From: Chitinophaga deserti
Lineage (GTDB): Bacteria > Bacteroidota > Bacteroidia > Chitinophagales > Chitinophagaceae
Length of the DNA: 64,000 nt
NCBI RefSeq assembly: GCF_003149455.1
Contig: NZ_QFFK01000008.1
Location: 62,001 to 126,000, forward strand
Reading direction: 5' to 3'
Below are positions 50,677-59,800 of this stretch, one piece after another (within the stretch, counting starts at the first letter, position 1; each line of letters starts with the position of its first letter). A model generated the notes under the pieces. That model saw only the letters and a list, made by a program, of their open reading frames with translations. It did no database searches and was not told where the DNA came from. Both the position numbers and the translations under genes were made by a program.

Positions 50677-53244
50677 ATGGCTATGCTACATAAGATGAAA
50701 TTTGTAAAGTCCTGCTGGCTGGGCGCGGCGCTAACGGTATGTACCGTTGGTGCCCGTGCTTACGGACAGCAGAAAAAATATTCAACAGATCACGCCACGT
50801 TTACAGTAAACGCGAAAGGGTACTTTGTATCCATCAAAGACAAAAAAAACGGTAATGAATATGTTCCGAAAGGGCTGCCATCCGCGTTGCTAACCCTGGT
50901 AGCCCATAAACAGCAGATGCTGCCGGTCTCGGCGGTATATTCTTCCGGAAACATCCGCCTGCGGTATGCCGGTGGCGCCGTGGCGAATATCGGCATTAAG
51001 CTCCTTCCGCAGTATGTGCAGCTGGAGCTACTTTCGCTGGAAAACGCACCGGAGGTGGATAACATCATCTGGGGACCCTACAAAACCAATATCTCAAAAA
51101 CCATTGGCGAAATCATATCCGTAGTGCGGGATGATTCCTTTGCCATCGGGATGCTTGGACTTACTGATAACACGACCAGCGGTCCGCCTACAGATGGCGA
51201 CTTTGGCGTTACTTACTACTACATTCATTCCCCTGACCCCGTTAAGTATCCGCTTCCCCCTCATTTGAAGGAGGGCCAGAAGTTCAAGATCGGGGGCGAT
51301 GGCCGAAATGATGTTGCCTTTTACTCACAGCCCGAAGAATACTTCAGGATGAATTATGGCAACGGCGCTGTGCTGGAGCCTGATTTCGGATCTTCCATCA
51401 CCATGCATTCGCGTAACCGCCGTAAGGAACAGATGATCCGCTTTCCGGTGCTGCCCGATAATCTCGACGGCGGCTATAATTCTGCCCGCTATCAGCTGGT
51501 GGTTCCTACAGACGCGGGGTTTGAAGGATCTGCCATTGCTTTATATGCCTGTCCGGATACACTGGGTTTGCAGACGATAGAGCGGATTGTACTGAATGAA
51601 GGACTGCCACATCCGGAGATCAACGGCAAATGGATCAAAAACCCCGCATCCTTCCGTACCGATGTGGCCTGGCATGGGCCGCACGACAGTCTGGCTGCAT
51701 ACATGCACCGCCTTGGTCTGAAGAATGTGCAGGACGAAGGCTGGGGGGAATATTATCCCAATTTTGAAAACAAATGGGGCCATAACCGCGTCCGCTTTAC
51801 CGGAGGCCGGGAGAAAACCCTGCCTGTATATGGACAGGAACTGAAGACTCAGGGTATCCGTTACGGATTGCATACCCTGTGTGAGTTTATGCAGCCGGGA
51901 AATAATAGTCACGTAGCGCCTGTACCAAGTGACAGTCTGGCTATCATGCAACGCACCCGGCTGGCAGCGGCATTATCTGCATCTGATACCGTGATCGTGC
52001 TGGAAGATACCGTGTACCTGAACGAGTTTGGCGGATGGGAAGGCAATCATACCAATGTATTGAAGATAGGGAAGGAGCTGATAGAATATGAAAGTATTAC
52101 CACTACCCGACCGTATACCCTTGTAAATGTGAAGCGTGGCCTGTATGGTTCCGTCCGGGGTACTTATGCTTCCGGAACGGAGATCGTGAAACTGCAACCC
52201 AACTGCTACCGTGGTTTTGCACCCGACATGCGGTTACAGGAACTATACGCAGATTTTTATGGCCGCTGGCTCACCGAAGGAGGGATGGATTACATCGACT
52301 TCGACGGACTGGAAAGCTGTATGTACCAGGGGCACGGACAATACTCCTTTAAACGCTTCTTCCGGCAGCTGTTTGATTCGTATGCCAAAACCGGAGGAGA
52401 GTACCTTCGAGTGATGGGTTCCTGCGTATTCGAAGGGAACTGGCATTATATGAGCGTTTGCAACGTAGGTGGTGGTAACCATATGTTCGACCCGGTAGGT
52501 AACAAATGGGGTATAGAAGGGAAGGATATGCGGTATGTTTTCGAGAGCAACTACTTCCCCGCTACTTTTGGTATCATCAATTACTCGCCCGACTGGAGCA
52601 TTTACGATATAGAAAACCTGCAGGCTAAATCCATTGGCTGGGATGCAACCTATATGTTAGGTCTCAGTCAGGGTGCAGTGGAACGCAGCGGTACGAAAGA
52701 TGCTGCTTTCGCAGCATTCCGACTTTGGGAAGATGCGCGTGCTACCGGAGTATTTACGAAGGAGATTAAAGAGCAACTGAAGGACATGTCGAAGAAGTTC
52801 CACCTCGAAAAGACTGCTTCCGGGGCTTACATACTGTCTACCCTCCGGGAAAACCGGCTGCAGGATGTGGCTTATCAGAATGAGTTTCATGCTATTTTCC
52901 TGCAGAAGCCAGGCACAGCGGCCATGATGGAATGGTGGGTGAGGGTTCATGCTGAAAAGGGAGTTTGGGCCGATGGTTTAAAGATCCGTATGCCCGGAGG
53001 GCGCATCCTGCCTGTTGAAGTACGGTTGGCCGGAGGTGAATATGTACTGTACCATGATGGTGCAATGTATGTGGCAGACAGAAGCAGGAAAATACTACGG
53101 AAGATCGCAGACATAGACCCCATCGACTGGGAAAGCAGTAATCCTGCAATAGGGATTGCATCGTTGGGAGCGCCATCCGGTAAAGTAAAACTGGAAGTAG
53201 TGAGTGTTGTATTGGAAAACAGGCAACAGCTCAGGATTAAGTAA
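50677..53244 (+). CDS. Secreted glycosidase-like protein, family not recognised
   Basis: I do not recognise the family. The layout is that of many retaining glycosidases: signal peptide (ending near RAYGQ), a beta-sandwich (about 40-310, TFTVNAKGYFVSIKDKKNG core), a barrel-like middle, and a C-terminal beta domain (about 770-855). The middle contains RTDVAWHGP (near 326), VQDEGWGEYYPNF, and DYIDFDGLESC (near 538), where the Asp residues on a strand end could be catalytic. At about 429-507 a small inserted beta module (LSASDTVIVLEDTVYL, IGKELIEYE, VKRGLYGS) resembles a repeat found in phage and surface proteins. Starts at 50683 and 50695 are also possible; the last (MKFVKSCW) gives the best signal peptide. 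The next gene follows after 20 bases. Confidence 0.6.
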   Translation: MAMLHKMKFVKSCWLGAALTVCTVGARAYGQQKKYSTDHATFTVNAKGYFVSIKDKKNGNEYVPKGLPSALLTLVAHKQQMLPVSAVYSSGNIRLRYAGGAVANIGIKLLPQYVQLELLSLENAPEVDNIIWGPYKTNISKTIGEIISVVRDDSFAIGMLGLTDNTTSGPPTDGDFGVTYYYIHSPDPVKYPLPPHLKEGQKFKIGGDGRNDVAFYSQPEEYFRMNYGNGAVLEPDFGSSITMHSRNRRKEQMIRFPVLPDNLDGGYNSARYQLVVPTDAGFEGSAIALYACPDTLGLQTIERIVLNEGLPHPEINGKWIKNPASFRTDVAWHGPHDSLAAYMHRLGLKNVQDEGWGEYYPNFENKWGHNRVRFTGGREKTLPVYGQELKTQGIRYGLHTLCEFMQPGNNSHVAPVPSDSLAIMQRTRLAAALSASDTVIVLEDTVYLNEFGGWEGNHTNVLKIGKELIEYESITTTRPYTLVNVKRGLYGSVRGTYASGTEIVKLQPNCYRGFAPDMRLQELYADFYGRWLTEGGMDYIDFDGLESCMYQGHGQYSFKRFFRQLFDSYAKTGGEYLRVMGSCVFEGNWHYMSVCNVGGGNHMFDPVGNKWGIEGKDMRYVFESNYFPATFGIINYSPDWSIYDIENLQAKSIGWDATYMLGLSQGAVERSGTKDAAFAAFRLWEDARATGVFTKEIKEQLKDMSKKFHLEKTASGAYILSTLRENRLQDVAYQNEFHAIFLQKPGTAAMMEWWVRVHAEKGVWADGLKIRMPGGRILPVEVRLAGGEYVLYHDGAMYVADRSRKILRKIADIDPIDWESSNPAIGIASLGAPSGKVKLEVVSVVLENRQQLRIK

Positions 53245-53264
53245 ACAAAAAGTATTTGGTTGAT

Positions 53265-55580
53265 ATGTTAAGCAAATGGAGAGGTTTGAGTGTATGGCTG
53301 ATGATGGGATGGACAGGCAGCGCCTGTGCACAGCAGGCTGTTCTTCCCGAAATCCTGCGCCCGCTGCATGGCGGGCTGCAGGTCAGCCTGATGCAGTACG
53401 AAGGCACGGAATGCAGGCGGACACTGGTATTTCAGGGTAATGAACTGGCAGATGGTGAAAACCGCTGGAAATTAGACTGGAAGACTGCTGACACGCCTGA
53501 TGGAGGTAAAGCGGTAGCACTGACGTGTAAGCTGGTGAAAGGGCATGCAAGTGCCACCGCAGTGGCGGTAGATTTCCGCTTTGGAGAATGGAGTACGGAT
53601 AACTATGTATTGGTGCCGGGGATCGTGTACAACGGAAACCGGTATCGTGCCATCGGGTATGGGTATAATCCGCAGTATCCGGCGGATATGTATTTCAACC
53701 CTGCAGTGCCCGTAACCATTTCCAATAACCCGCGGCTTTCGTTGCCCGGCGTGGATACATCTTTCCTCGAACTGCAAACCACTAATACGGCATCTCCCGG
53801 GATGAGCTTTTACGCCCCTGCAGGAGGTAAAAGCTGGTTTGTGCTCACAGAGCAGCAAACGGTTCTGGGTAATAGCGGGTTAACGATAACAGAGAATAAG
53901 CATCGCGACAGTGCCACCTTCCGCATCATGGCGCCATCCATGCGGAAGCGTGCCACAGGATTTGGGGATTTCCACCCCAGTGGTGACAAAGCACCCGACT
54001 GGCAGGCGGGCAGTGAAGTGGTACTGCGCTTTAACGTATATGCGCTAAAGACAACCGGCATACCCGGGCATTTGCAGCATTTCATGGCCATCCGAAAGTC
54101 TGCAACCGGCGCCAATCAGCCGAGGAACCTCGTGCCCATGAGTACAATTGCCCAACTGGGGACAGACATCTGCCGGGGTAATTTCACTGAAACCAAAGCC
54201 GGTAAATATTATCTCCCGGAAAATAGCCGGCATTTCCAGCTGGGCTGGGTGAGCGGGATGATAAATACCTTCCCCATGCTGGTGCTTAACGATTCACTGG
54301 AGCGTAGCCGCGTGGCAGAAGAGCTGGACTTTATCACTGCCAGGATGCAGGGAAGGAGCGGGTACTTCTACGGATTCATTTCGGAGAACGGAGTGCTGGG
54401 AACTGAAAAGGCCCATCCCGATTTTCCTGCGCTGCAGGCCATGGTGCGTAAAAACGGAGATGTGCTGTTCTGGATGATGAAGCACCTCATGCTCCTGAAA
54501 GATCAGGGGTATGGCGGAATCATCCGTCCTCAATGGGAAGCTGCCGCGCAAAGGCTGGCATCGGCATTTGTAAGTACCTGGAAAAAACATGGTGAGTTTG
54601 GCCAGTTCATAGTTCCGGAAACGGGTGAAGTGTCGGTATTCAATTCTTCCGCCGGTGCTATAGTTCCTGCAGGCCTTGCGCTGGCATCGGATTATTTCAG
54701 GAAGAAGGAATGGCTGGCTGTGGCTGAGGCCGCTGCAGCATTTTATTACCGCCGTGATGTAGAGCAGCGTGGCTTTAACGGAGGTGCCTGTGGCGATATT
54801 TCGCAGGATGCAGATTCTGAAACTGCTTTTGGTTTCCTGGAATCGCTCATGGCATTGTATCGGTACTCGGGTAAGGCGCAGTGGCTTTCCCGTGCGGAAG
54901 TGCAGGCCGCTCTTTGTGCCAGCTGGGTAATAGCATACGATCCGGTTTTCCCGGCAGGCAGTACTATCGGTAAACTGGGAGGCCGTATGGCCGGAGCTAT
55001 ATGGGCCAGTAGCCAGAATAAGCATGCCGCACCGGGTGTTTGCACCTCATCGGCCGATCATCTGTTCAGGCTATACCGTGCCACAGGTAATACCCGCTAT
55101 GCTGAACTTATCCGTGATATCCAGCATGCGCATACCGAAGCGGTAAACATGCCGGGGCATATCACTTCCAATTACCGCATAGGCAGCAGCATGGAGCGTA
55201 TTCAGCCCAGTGATGCCGAAGGGAAAGGGGCTATCGGCAACTTTATACATACCCGCAACTCATGGACGGAGACCAATGGCATCCTCATGGCCATGGAGCT
55301 GCCCGGCATTTACGCCCGCCCGGGTGAAGGGAAGTACTTTGTGTTTGATCATATCGAAGCCGAAAAGCTGGCAGAAGATAAAAACTCCATCACCCTGCGC
55401 CTTAGCAATAACACTGCTTACAATGCATCGGTATCGGTATTCGCGGAAACTGCCCGCAAGGCTGCACGACCAATAGATTATACCACTTTTACCCATTGGC
55501 CAAAGGTGAACATTCCTTCAGGCGGCCAGTGTATTGTACAGAACATGGCCAATGGAAGCGTAATATGGGATAACGACTGA
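53265..55580 (+). CDS. Secreted protein with beta-sandwich and helical-barrel parts, probable glycosidase or lyase
   Basis: Family not recognised. The start is ATG 53265 (MLSKWRGLSVWLMMGW); the frame is open to a TTG 9 bases earlier. A signal peptide ends near SACAQQ. Residues about 25-260 are beta-rich; about 330-690 are alpha-helical with regular Gly-, Trp- and aromatic-rich turns (FGQFIVPETGEVSVFNSSAG core, GDISQDADSETAFGFLESLM core near residue 510, WLSRAEVQAALCASW), in the manner of an (alpha/alpha)6 barrel, and about 690-771 return to beta. Such a plan is usual in inverting glycosidases and polysaccharide lyases. The acid pair in DADSE could be catalytic, which is inference. It forms a two-gene unit with the preceding secreted protein. 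Confidence 0.6.
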   Translation: MLSKWRGLSVWLMMGWTGSACAQQAVLPEILRPLHGGLQVSLMQYEGTECRRTLVFQGNELADGENRWKLDWKTADTPDGGKAVALTCKLVKGHASATAVAVDFRFGEWSTDNYVLVPGIVYNGNRYRAIGYGYNPQYPADMYFNPAVPVTISNNPRLSLPGVDTSFLELQTTNTASPGMSFYAPAGGKSWFVLTEQQTVLGNSGLTITENKHRDSATFRIMAPSMRKRATGFGDFHPSGDKAPDWQAGSEVVLRFNVYALKTTGIPGHLQHFMAIRKSATGANQPRNLVPMSTIAQLGTDICRGNFTETKAGKYYLPENSRHFQLGWVSGMINTFPMLVLNDSLERSRVAEELDFITARMQGRSGYFYGFISENGVLGTEKAHPDFPALQAMVRKNGDVLFWMMKHLMLLKDQGYGGIIRPQWEAAAQRLASAFVSTWKKHGEFGQFIVPETGEVSVFNSSAGAIVPAGLALASDYFRKKEWLAVAEAAAAFYYRRDVEQRGFNGGACGDISQDADSETAFGFLESLMALYRYSGKAQWLSRAEVQAALCASWVIAYDPVFPAGSTIGKLGGRMAGAIWASSQNKHAAPGVCTSSADHLFRLYRATGNTRYAELIRDIQHAHTEAVNMPGHITSNYRIGSSMERIQPSDAEGKGAIGNFIHTRNSWTETNGILMAMELPGIYARPGEGKYFVFDHIEAEKLAEDKNSITLRLSNNTAYNASVSVFAETARKAARPIDYTTFTHWPKVNIPSGGQCIVQNMANGSVIWDND

Positions 55581-55695
55581 CTTTATAGTGCGGTACCTGA
55601 TCCGCCAGTTAAATGATACTATTTGTTATATGTTGAATCACTGTTCTAATATCCTTTCTTCAGTAACAGCGAAGAAACTGGATGACTAAAACTGA

Positions 55696-55717
55696 GCCCG
55701 CTGTATTTACAGCGGGC
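55696..55717. terminator. Terminator-like hairpin between converging genes
   Basis: GCCCGCTGTA and TACAGCGGGC pair perfectly around TT. It lies between the secreted protein (+, ends 55580) and the 2OG oxygenase (-, ends 55725), 8 bases from the latter's stop. Confidence 0.7.
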
Positions 55718-55724
55718 ATTCTGT

Positions 55725-56321
55725 TTAATCCTTTTTCAGCCAGCCTGTAATGCTCATCCGGGGCTTGTTGGCCACCAGTACCTCATGTTCCAGCTCACTG
55801 CTTTTGAAAAATACCGTTTTGCCGCCAGTGGGATCTATTTCCTGGGAGGCCTGCCCGGTGTGGTGGATGGTGAGCTGCCCGCCGTCTCCGGCTTCCCAGT
55901 CGAGGTTGAGGTAAATGATCATGGAAAACTGCCTGCTGGGATTGTTGCGGAACTGATCAATATGTTTTTTGTAGAAACTGCCAGTTTCGTAAAGGGCATA
56001 ATGGAATTCATAACCATTGATGCCGGTATAGCAGGTATTGTTCAGGTGGAGGATAAATTCATCCATTAAAGAGAAAAAGGCATTCTCGTGGATGTCGTTA
56101 TGTTTCCTGTCCAGCCAGTAGATAATATCGCTGCGAACGGATTTGTCGTGCGAAACCAATTCATTGTTGCCGGTGCCGGCAGCATGCATCTGCCGGTTCC
56201 CTGACAGCCGGATCAGGTTGTTTTTGAGGTCGCCGGCCAGTTGTGGGCTTAAAAAGTTCTCGGCGATGCCGACCCTGTTTTCAACAAAACTGTTGATCAG
56301 GGTGTCGAATGATGTGTGCAA
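55725..56321 (-). CDS. 2-oxoglutarate/Fe(II)-dependent oxygenase, prolyl 4-hydroxylase-like
   Basis: Cytoplasmic oxygenase of the EGLN/SM-20 type that hydroxylates a protein or small molecule. The iron triad is His120, Asp122 (KKHIDQF) and His179 (SELEHEV); Arg188 (KPRMSITGW) would bind the 2-oxoglutarate. FHYALYETGSFYKKH and SMIIYLNLDWEAGDGGQL are typical of bacterial prolyl-hydroxylase-like proteins. 198 residues, a single catalytic domain without a peptide-binding extension. The target is unknown. It is divergent from the metal efflux operon across a 107-base gap, a neighbourhood with no obvious link. Confidence 0.85.
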   Translation of the reverse strand: MHTSFDTLINSFVENRVGIAENFLSPQLAGDLKNNLIRLSGNRQMHAAGTGNNELVSHDKSVRSDIIYWLDRKHNDIHENAFFSLMDEFILHLNNTCYTGINGYEFHYALYETGSFYKKHIDQFRNNPSRQFSMIIYLNLDWEAGDGGQLTIHHTGQASQEIDPTGGKTVFFKSSELEHEVLVANKPRMSITGWLKKD

Positions 56322-56414
56322 AGAGCGGAAGATTACAGAGACAGCATTATCCCTGTTGCGGTGAAGGTAGACTAAATAACCGTAATGTGTCTTACGGAAA
56401 CCGGAGATATTGAC

Positions 56415-56422
56415 TACCTTTG
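56415..56422 (+). promoter_or_regulatory. -7 promoter element of the metal efflux operon
   Basis: TACCTTTG is an exact TAnnTTTG. The GTG start of the first gene lies only 6 bases after the element, so transcription would begin at or within a few bases of the start codon. Confidence 0.5.
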
Positions 56423-56428
56423 CCCCCG

Positions 56429-56833
56429 GTGAAGAAAATCATAGCCCTCATATTATTTGCGGTATATCTCATATCCAGCACAGAGCTGCGCGAATTAGCC
56501 AAGCTCCCCGTGCTGATACAGCATTTTAATGAACACCGGGAGCTGAATCACCTCATCACCTTTACCGAATATCTTACTGACCATTACAATAACCTGCCCC
56601 ATACGGATAACGATGAGGAGCGGGATAACCAGCTGCCCTTCAAAAGGGTGGATTCGAATGTGATGTTCAGTCCTGTTATCCCCGCTACCGGTACGGTAGA
56701 ACTCCGGAAGCCGGTAATCCCCATTGCTTCCAATGAACTGTTCTCCCGGAACGTTCATTTTTTTCCTTCCGCGACCGTCAGTAAAATCTGGCAGCCTCCC
56801 AAATCCGGTTCATTCCTGACTAACCAGGGCTGA
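56429..56833 (+). CDS. Small accessory protein of the CzcA-type efflux operon
   Basis: Function unknown, but proteins of this type often stand in front of CusA/CzcA genes in Bacteroidetes. The start is GTG 56429 (read VKKIIALILFAVYLISS, first residue Met in the protein); a TTG 9 bases upstream is possible. An N-terminal hydrophobic stretch acts as signal or anchor. The body is rich in His and acidic residues: HFNEHRELNHLITF, DHYNNLPHTDNDEERDNQLPFK. Such clusters could bind divalent metal in the periplasm, which would suit a sensor or chaperone for the pump (inference). The pump gene follows after 54 bases. Confidence 0.65.
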   Translation: MKKIIALILFAVYLISSTELRELAKLPVLIQHFNEHRELNHLITFTEYLTDHYNNLPHTDNDEERDNQLPFKRVDSNVMFSPVIPATGTVELRKPVIPIASNELFSRNVHFFPSATVSKIWQPPKSGSFLTNQG

Positions 56834-56887
56834 CCATTCCGTGGTCTGTCCTGACCTTATTTTCTGGATTGACCAAATCAAATCTTC

Positions 56888-59800
56888 ATGTTGAATCGAA
56901 TTATCGGGTTTTCCGTAAGGAATAAACTCGTAGTTGCGTTGTTTACCATCGCATTAATCATCTATGGCATTTTCGAGCTTTTCAAACTGCCTATAGATGC
57001 CGTTCCGGATATTACCAATAACCAGGTACAAATCATCACCATCGCACCATCTTACGGTGCTACCGATATAGAACGCCTGGTCACATTCCCGGTAGAGCAG
57101 GCCAGCAGTAACATTGCCGGTATCTCGGAGATCAGGAGCTACAGCCGGTTTGGCTTGTCGCTCGTAACCCTGGTGTTCGACGATGGGGTGGATATCTATT
57201 GGGCGCGGCAACAGGTGTCGGAAAGACTGGCCGTTATCCAGGAAACCATCCCCGACGGTATCGGTAAGCCGGAAATGGGGCCCATTTCCACAGGGCTGGG
57301 TGAGATTTATCAGTATGTTGTAAAGCCCCGTAAAGGTTATGAAGGCAAGTATGATATTACCGAACTGCGTACCATTCAGGATTGGATCGTGCGCCGCCAG
57401 CTGCTGGGGGTTAAAGGTGTAGCAGAAGTGAGCAGTTTTGGCGGTAAGCTGAAGCAATATCATGTAGCCGTGAACCCCGGTAAGTTACAGGCGCATGGCA
57501 TCACCATTACGGACGTTTTCAGGGCGCTGGAAACGAATAATGAGAATACGGGAGGGGCTTACATCGAGAAGCAGTCTACTGTTTTGTATATCCGTAGTGA
57601 GGGGCTGATCGGGAGCCGGGAGGATATTGAGAATATTGTGGTGCGGAATACGGCAAGTGGCGCCCCATTGCTCATCCGGGATGTGGCAGAAGTAATAACA
57701 GGATCTGCCACCCGTTACGGTGCGCTCACGTACAATAACGAAGGCGAAGTATCCGGGGCTATTGTGATGATGCTGAAGGGGGCCAACAGCAATGTGGTGA
57801 TCGAAGATATTAAGCGGAAGATCGCCGACATACAGGCCACATTGCCTGAAGGAGTGGTAATAGAACCATTCCTGGACCGGACGGACATGGTGTCTAATGC
57901 CATTCAGACGGTGGAAACCAACCTGCTGGAAGGGGCGCTGATCGTCGTATTTGTACTGGTGATATTCCTGGGCAATCTGCGGGCGGGTTTACTGGTAGCC
58001 TCTGTCATCCCGCTATCCATGCTGTTTGCTGTAATCATGATGAACCTGTTTGGCGTAAGTGGAAACCTCATGAGCTTAGGAGCGCTGGATTTCGGGCTGA
58101 TCGTGGATGGCGCGGTTATCATCGTGGAAGCGGTGATGCACCAGCTGAGCCATAATAAGAAGTTTGCGGCCGTTACCATGCTATCCCGCCAGGATATGGA
58201 TAAGGAAGTGAAAAGTGCTTCCTCCAAAATGATGAACAGCGCGGTTTTCGGGCAGATCATCATTTTGATCGTTTATCTCCCCATTTTCAGCCTGCAGGGT
58301 ATCGAGGGTAAGATGTTTAAGCCCATGGCGCAAACGGTCGCTTTTGCCCTGTTGGGAGCCTTTATATTGTCACTTACCTACATCCCCATGATGAGCGCCG
58401 TTTTCCTGAGCCGGAAGGTTAAAGTGAAACAAAACCTGTCTGACCGGGTGATGAACCATGTGGAAGGCAGGTATACCTCCCTGCTTACCCGGGCACTGGC
58501 CGTACCGAAATCCATTATTGCTATTGTGGTGCTCCTGTTTGTTTTATCGGTGTACGTGCTCACGCGGCTGGGAGGGGAGTTTATCCCATCCATCGAAGAA
58601 GGTGATTTTGCTGTGGAGACGCGCGTATTGCCCGGCAGTAACCTCAACACCACCATCGATAATGTGCAGAAAGTGGCCGGTATTCTCAAAAGCCGGTTCC
58701 CGGAAGTGAAGAACATCGTTACCAAGATCGGTAGCAGCGAAGTACCTACGGAACCCCTGCCCATGGATATGGGAGATATGATCATCAATCTGAAGCCTAA
58801 GTCCCAATGGGTATCCGCCCGGTCGTTCGATGAGCTGTCCAATAAAATGAGCGCCGCAGCATCGGAGGTGCCCGGTGTTACCACCAGCTTCCAGTTCCCT
58901 GTTCAGATGCGGTTCAACGAACTGATGACAGGCGCCCGGCAGGATGTGGTATGTAAAATATTCGGTGAGGATTTCGATACTTTAGGCATATACGCCAAAC
59001 AGCTGGGGAACATTGCCAAAACGGTAGAGGGCACCACCGAGTTGTATGTGGAGCAGATCACCGGTACACAACAGATCGTTATCAGGTATAACCGTGCAGC
59101 TATTGCGCAATACGGATTGAACATCTCCGATATTAACCGCAATGTAAACGCAGCATTTGCCGGCCAGAGTACAGGCCTCGTATTTGAAGGGGAGAAGCGA
59201 TTTGATCTGGTGGTGCGCCTGCAGAACGAACAGCGTACCGACATCCGGGATGTGCAGAACCTGCTGATCCCTACACCGGCAGGAACGCAGATACCCCTGT
59301 ACCAGGTGGCTGTGGTAGAGCTGGCAGACAGTCCAAGCCAGATCCAGCGCGAAGATACCAGGCGGCGGATACTGGTGGGCTTCAACGTCAGTGGCCGGGA
59401 TGTGGAGAGTATAGTGGAAGAACTGCAGCATAAAGTGAAAGCAGGTATGAAGCTGCCTGCGGGTTACTCCGTCAGCTATGGCGGATCGTTCGAGAACCTC
59501 AATGAAGCCAAAGCACGCCTTTCCATTGCAGTGCCGGTTTCACTCATCCTGATATTCCTCCTGTTGTATTTCGCTTTTAATTCCATCAAATACGGGTTGC
59601 TAATTTATACTGCCATCCCCCTGTCGGCCATCGGCGGCATTTTCCTGCTGGCTATGAGGGGAATGCCCTTCAGTATCAGCGCAGGTGTAGGCTTTATTGC
59701 ACTATTCGGTATTGCAGTGCTGAATGGTATTGTACTGGTGGCAGAATTCAACAGGATTAAAAATAACGGGGAAACGGATATGAAAAAGATTGTGACGCAG

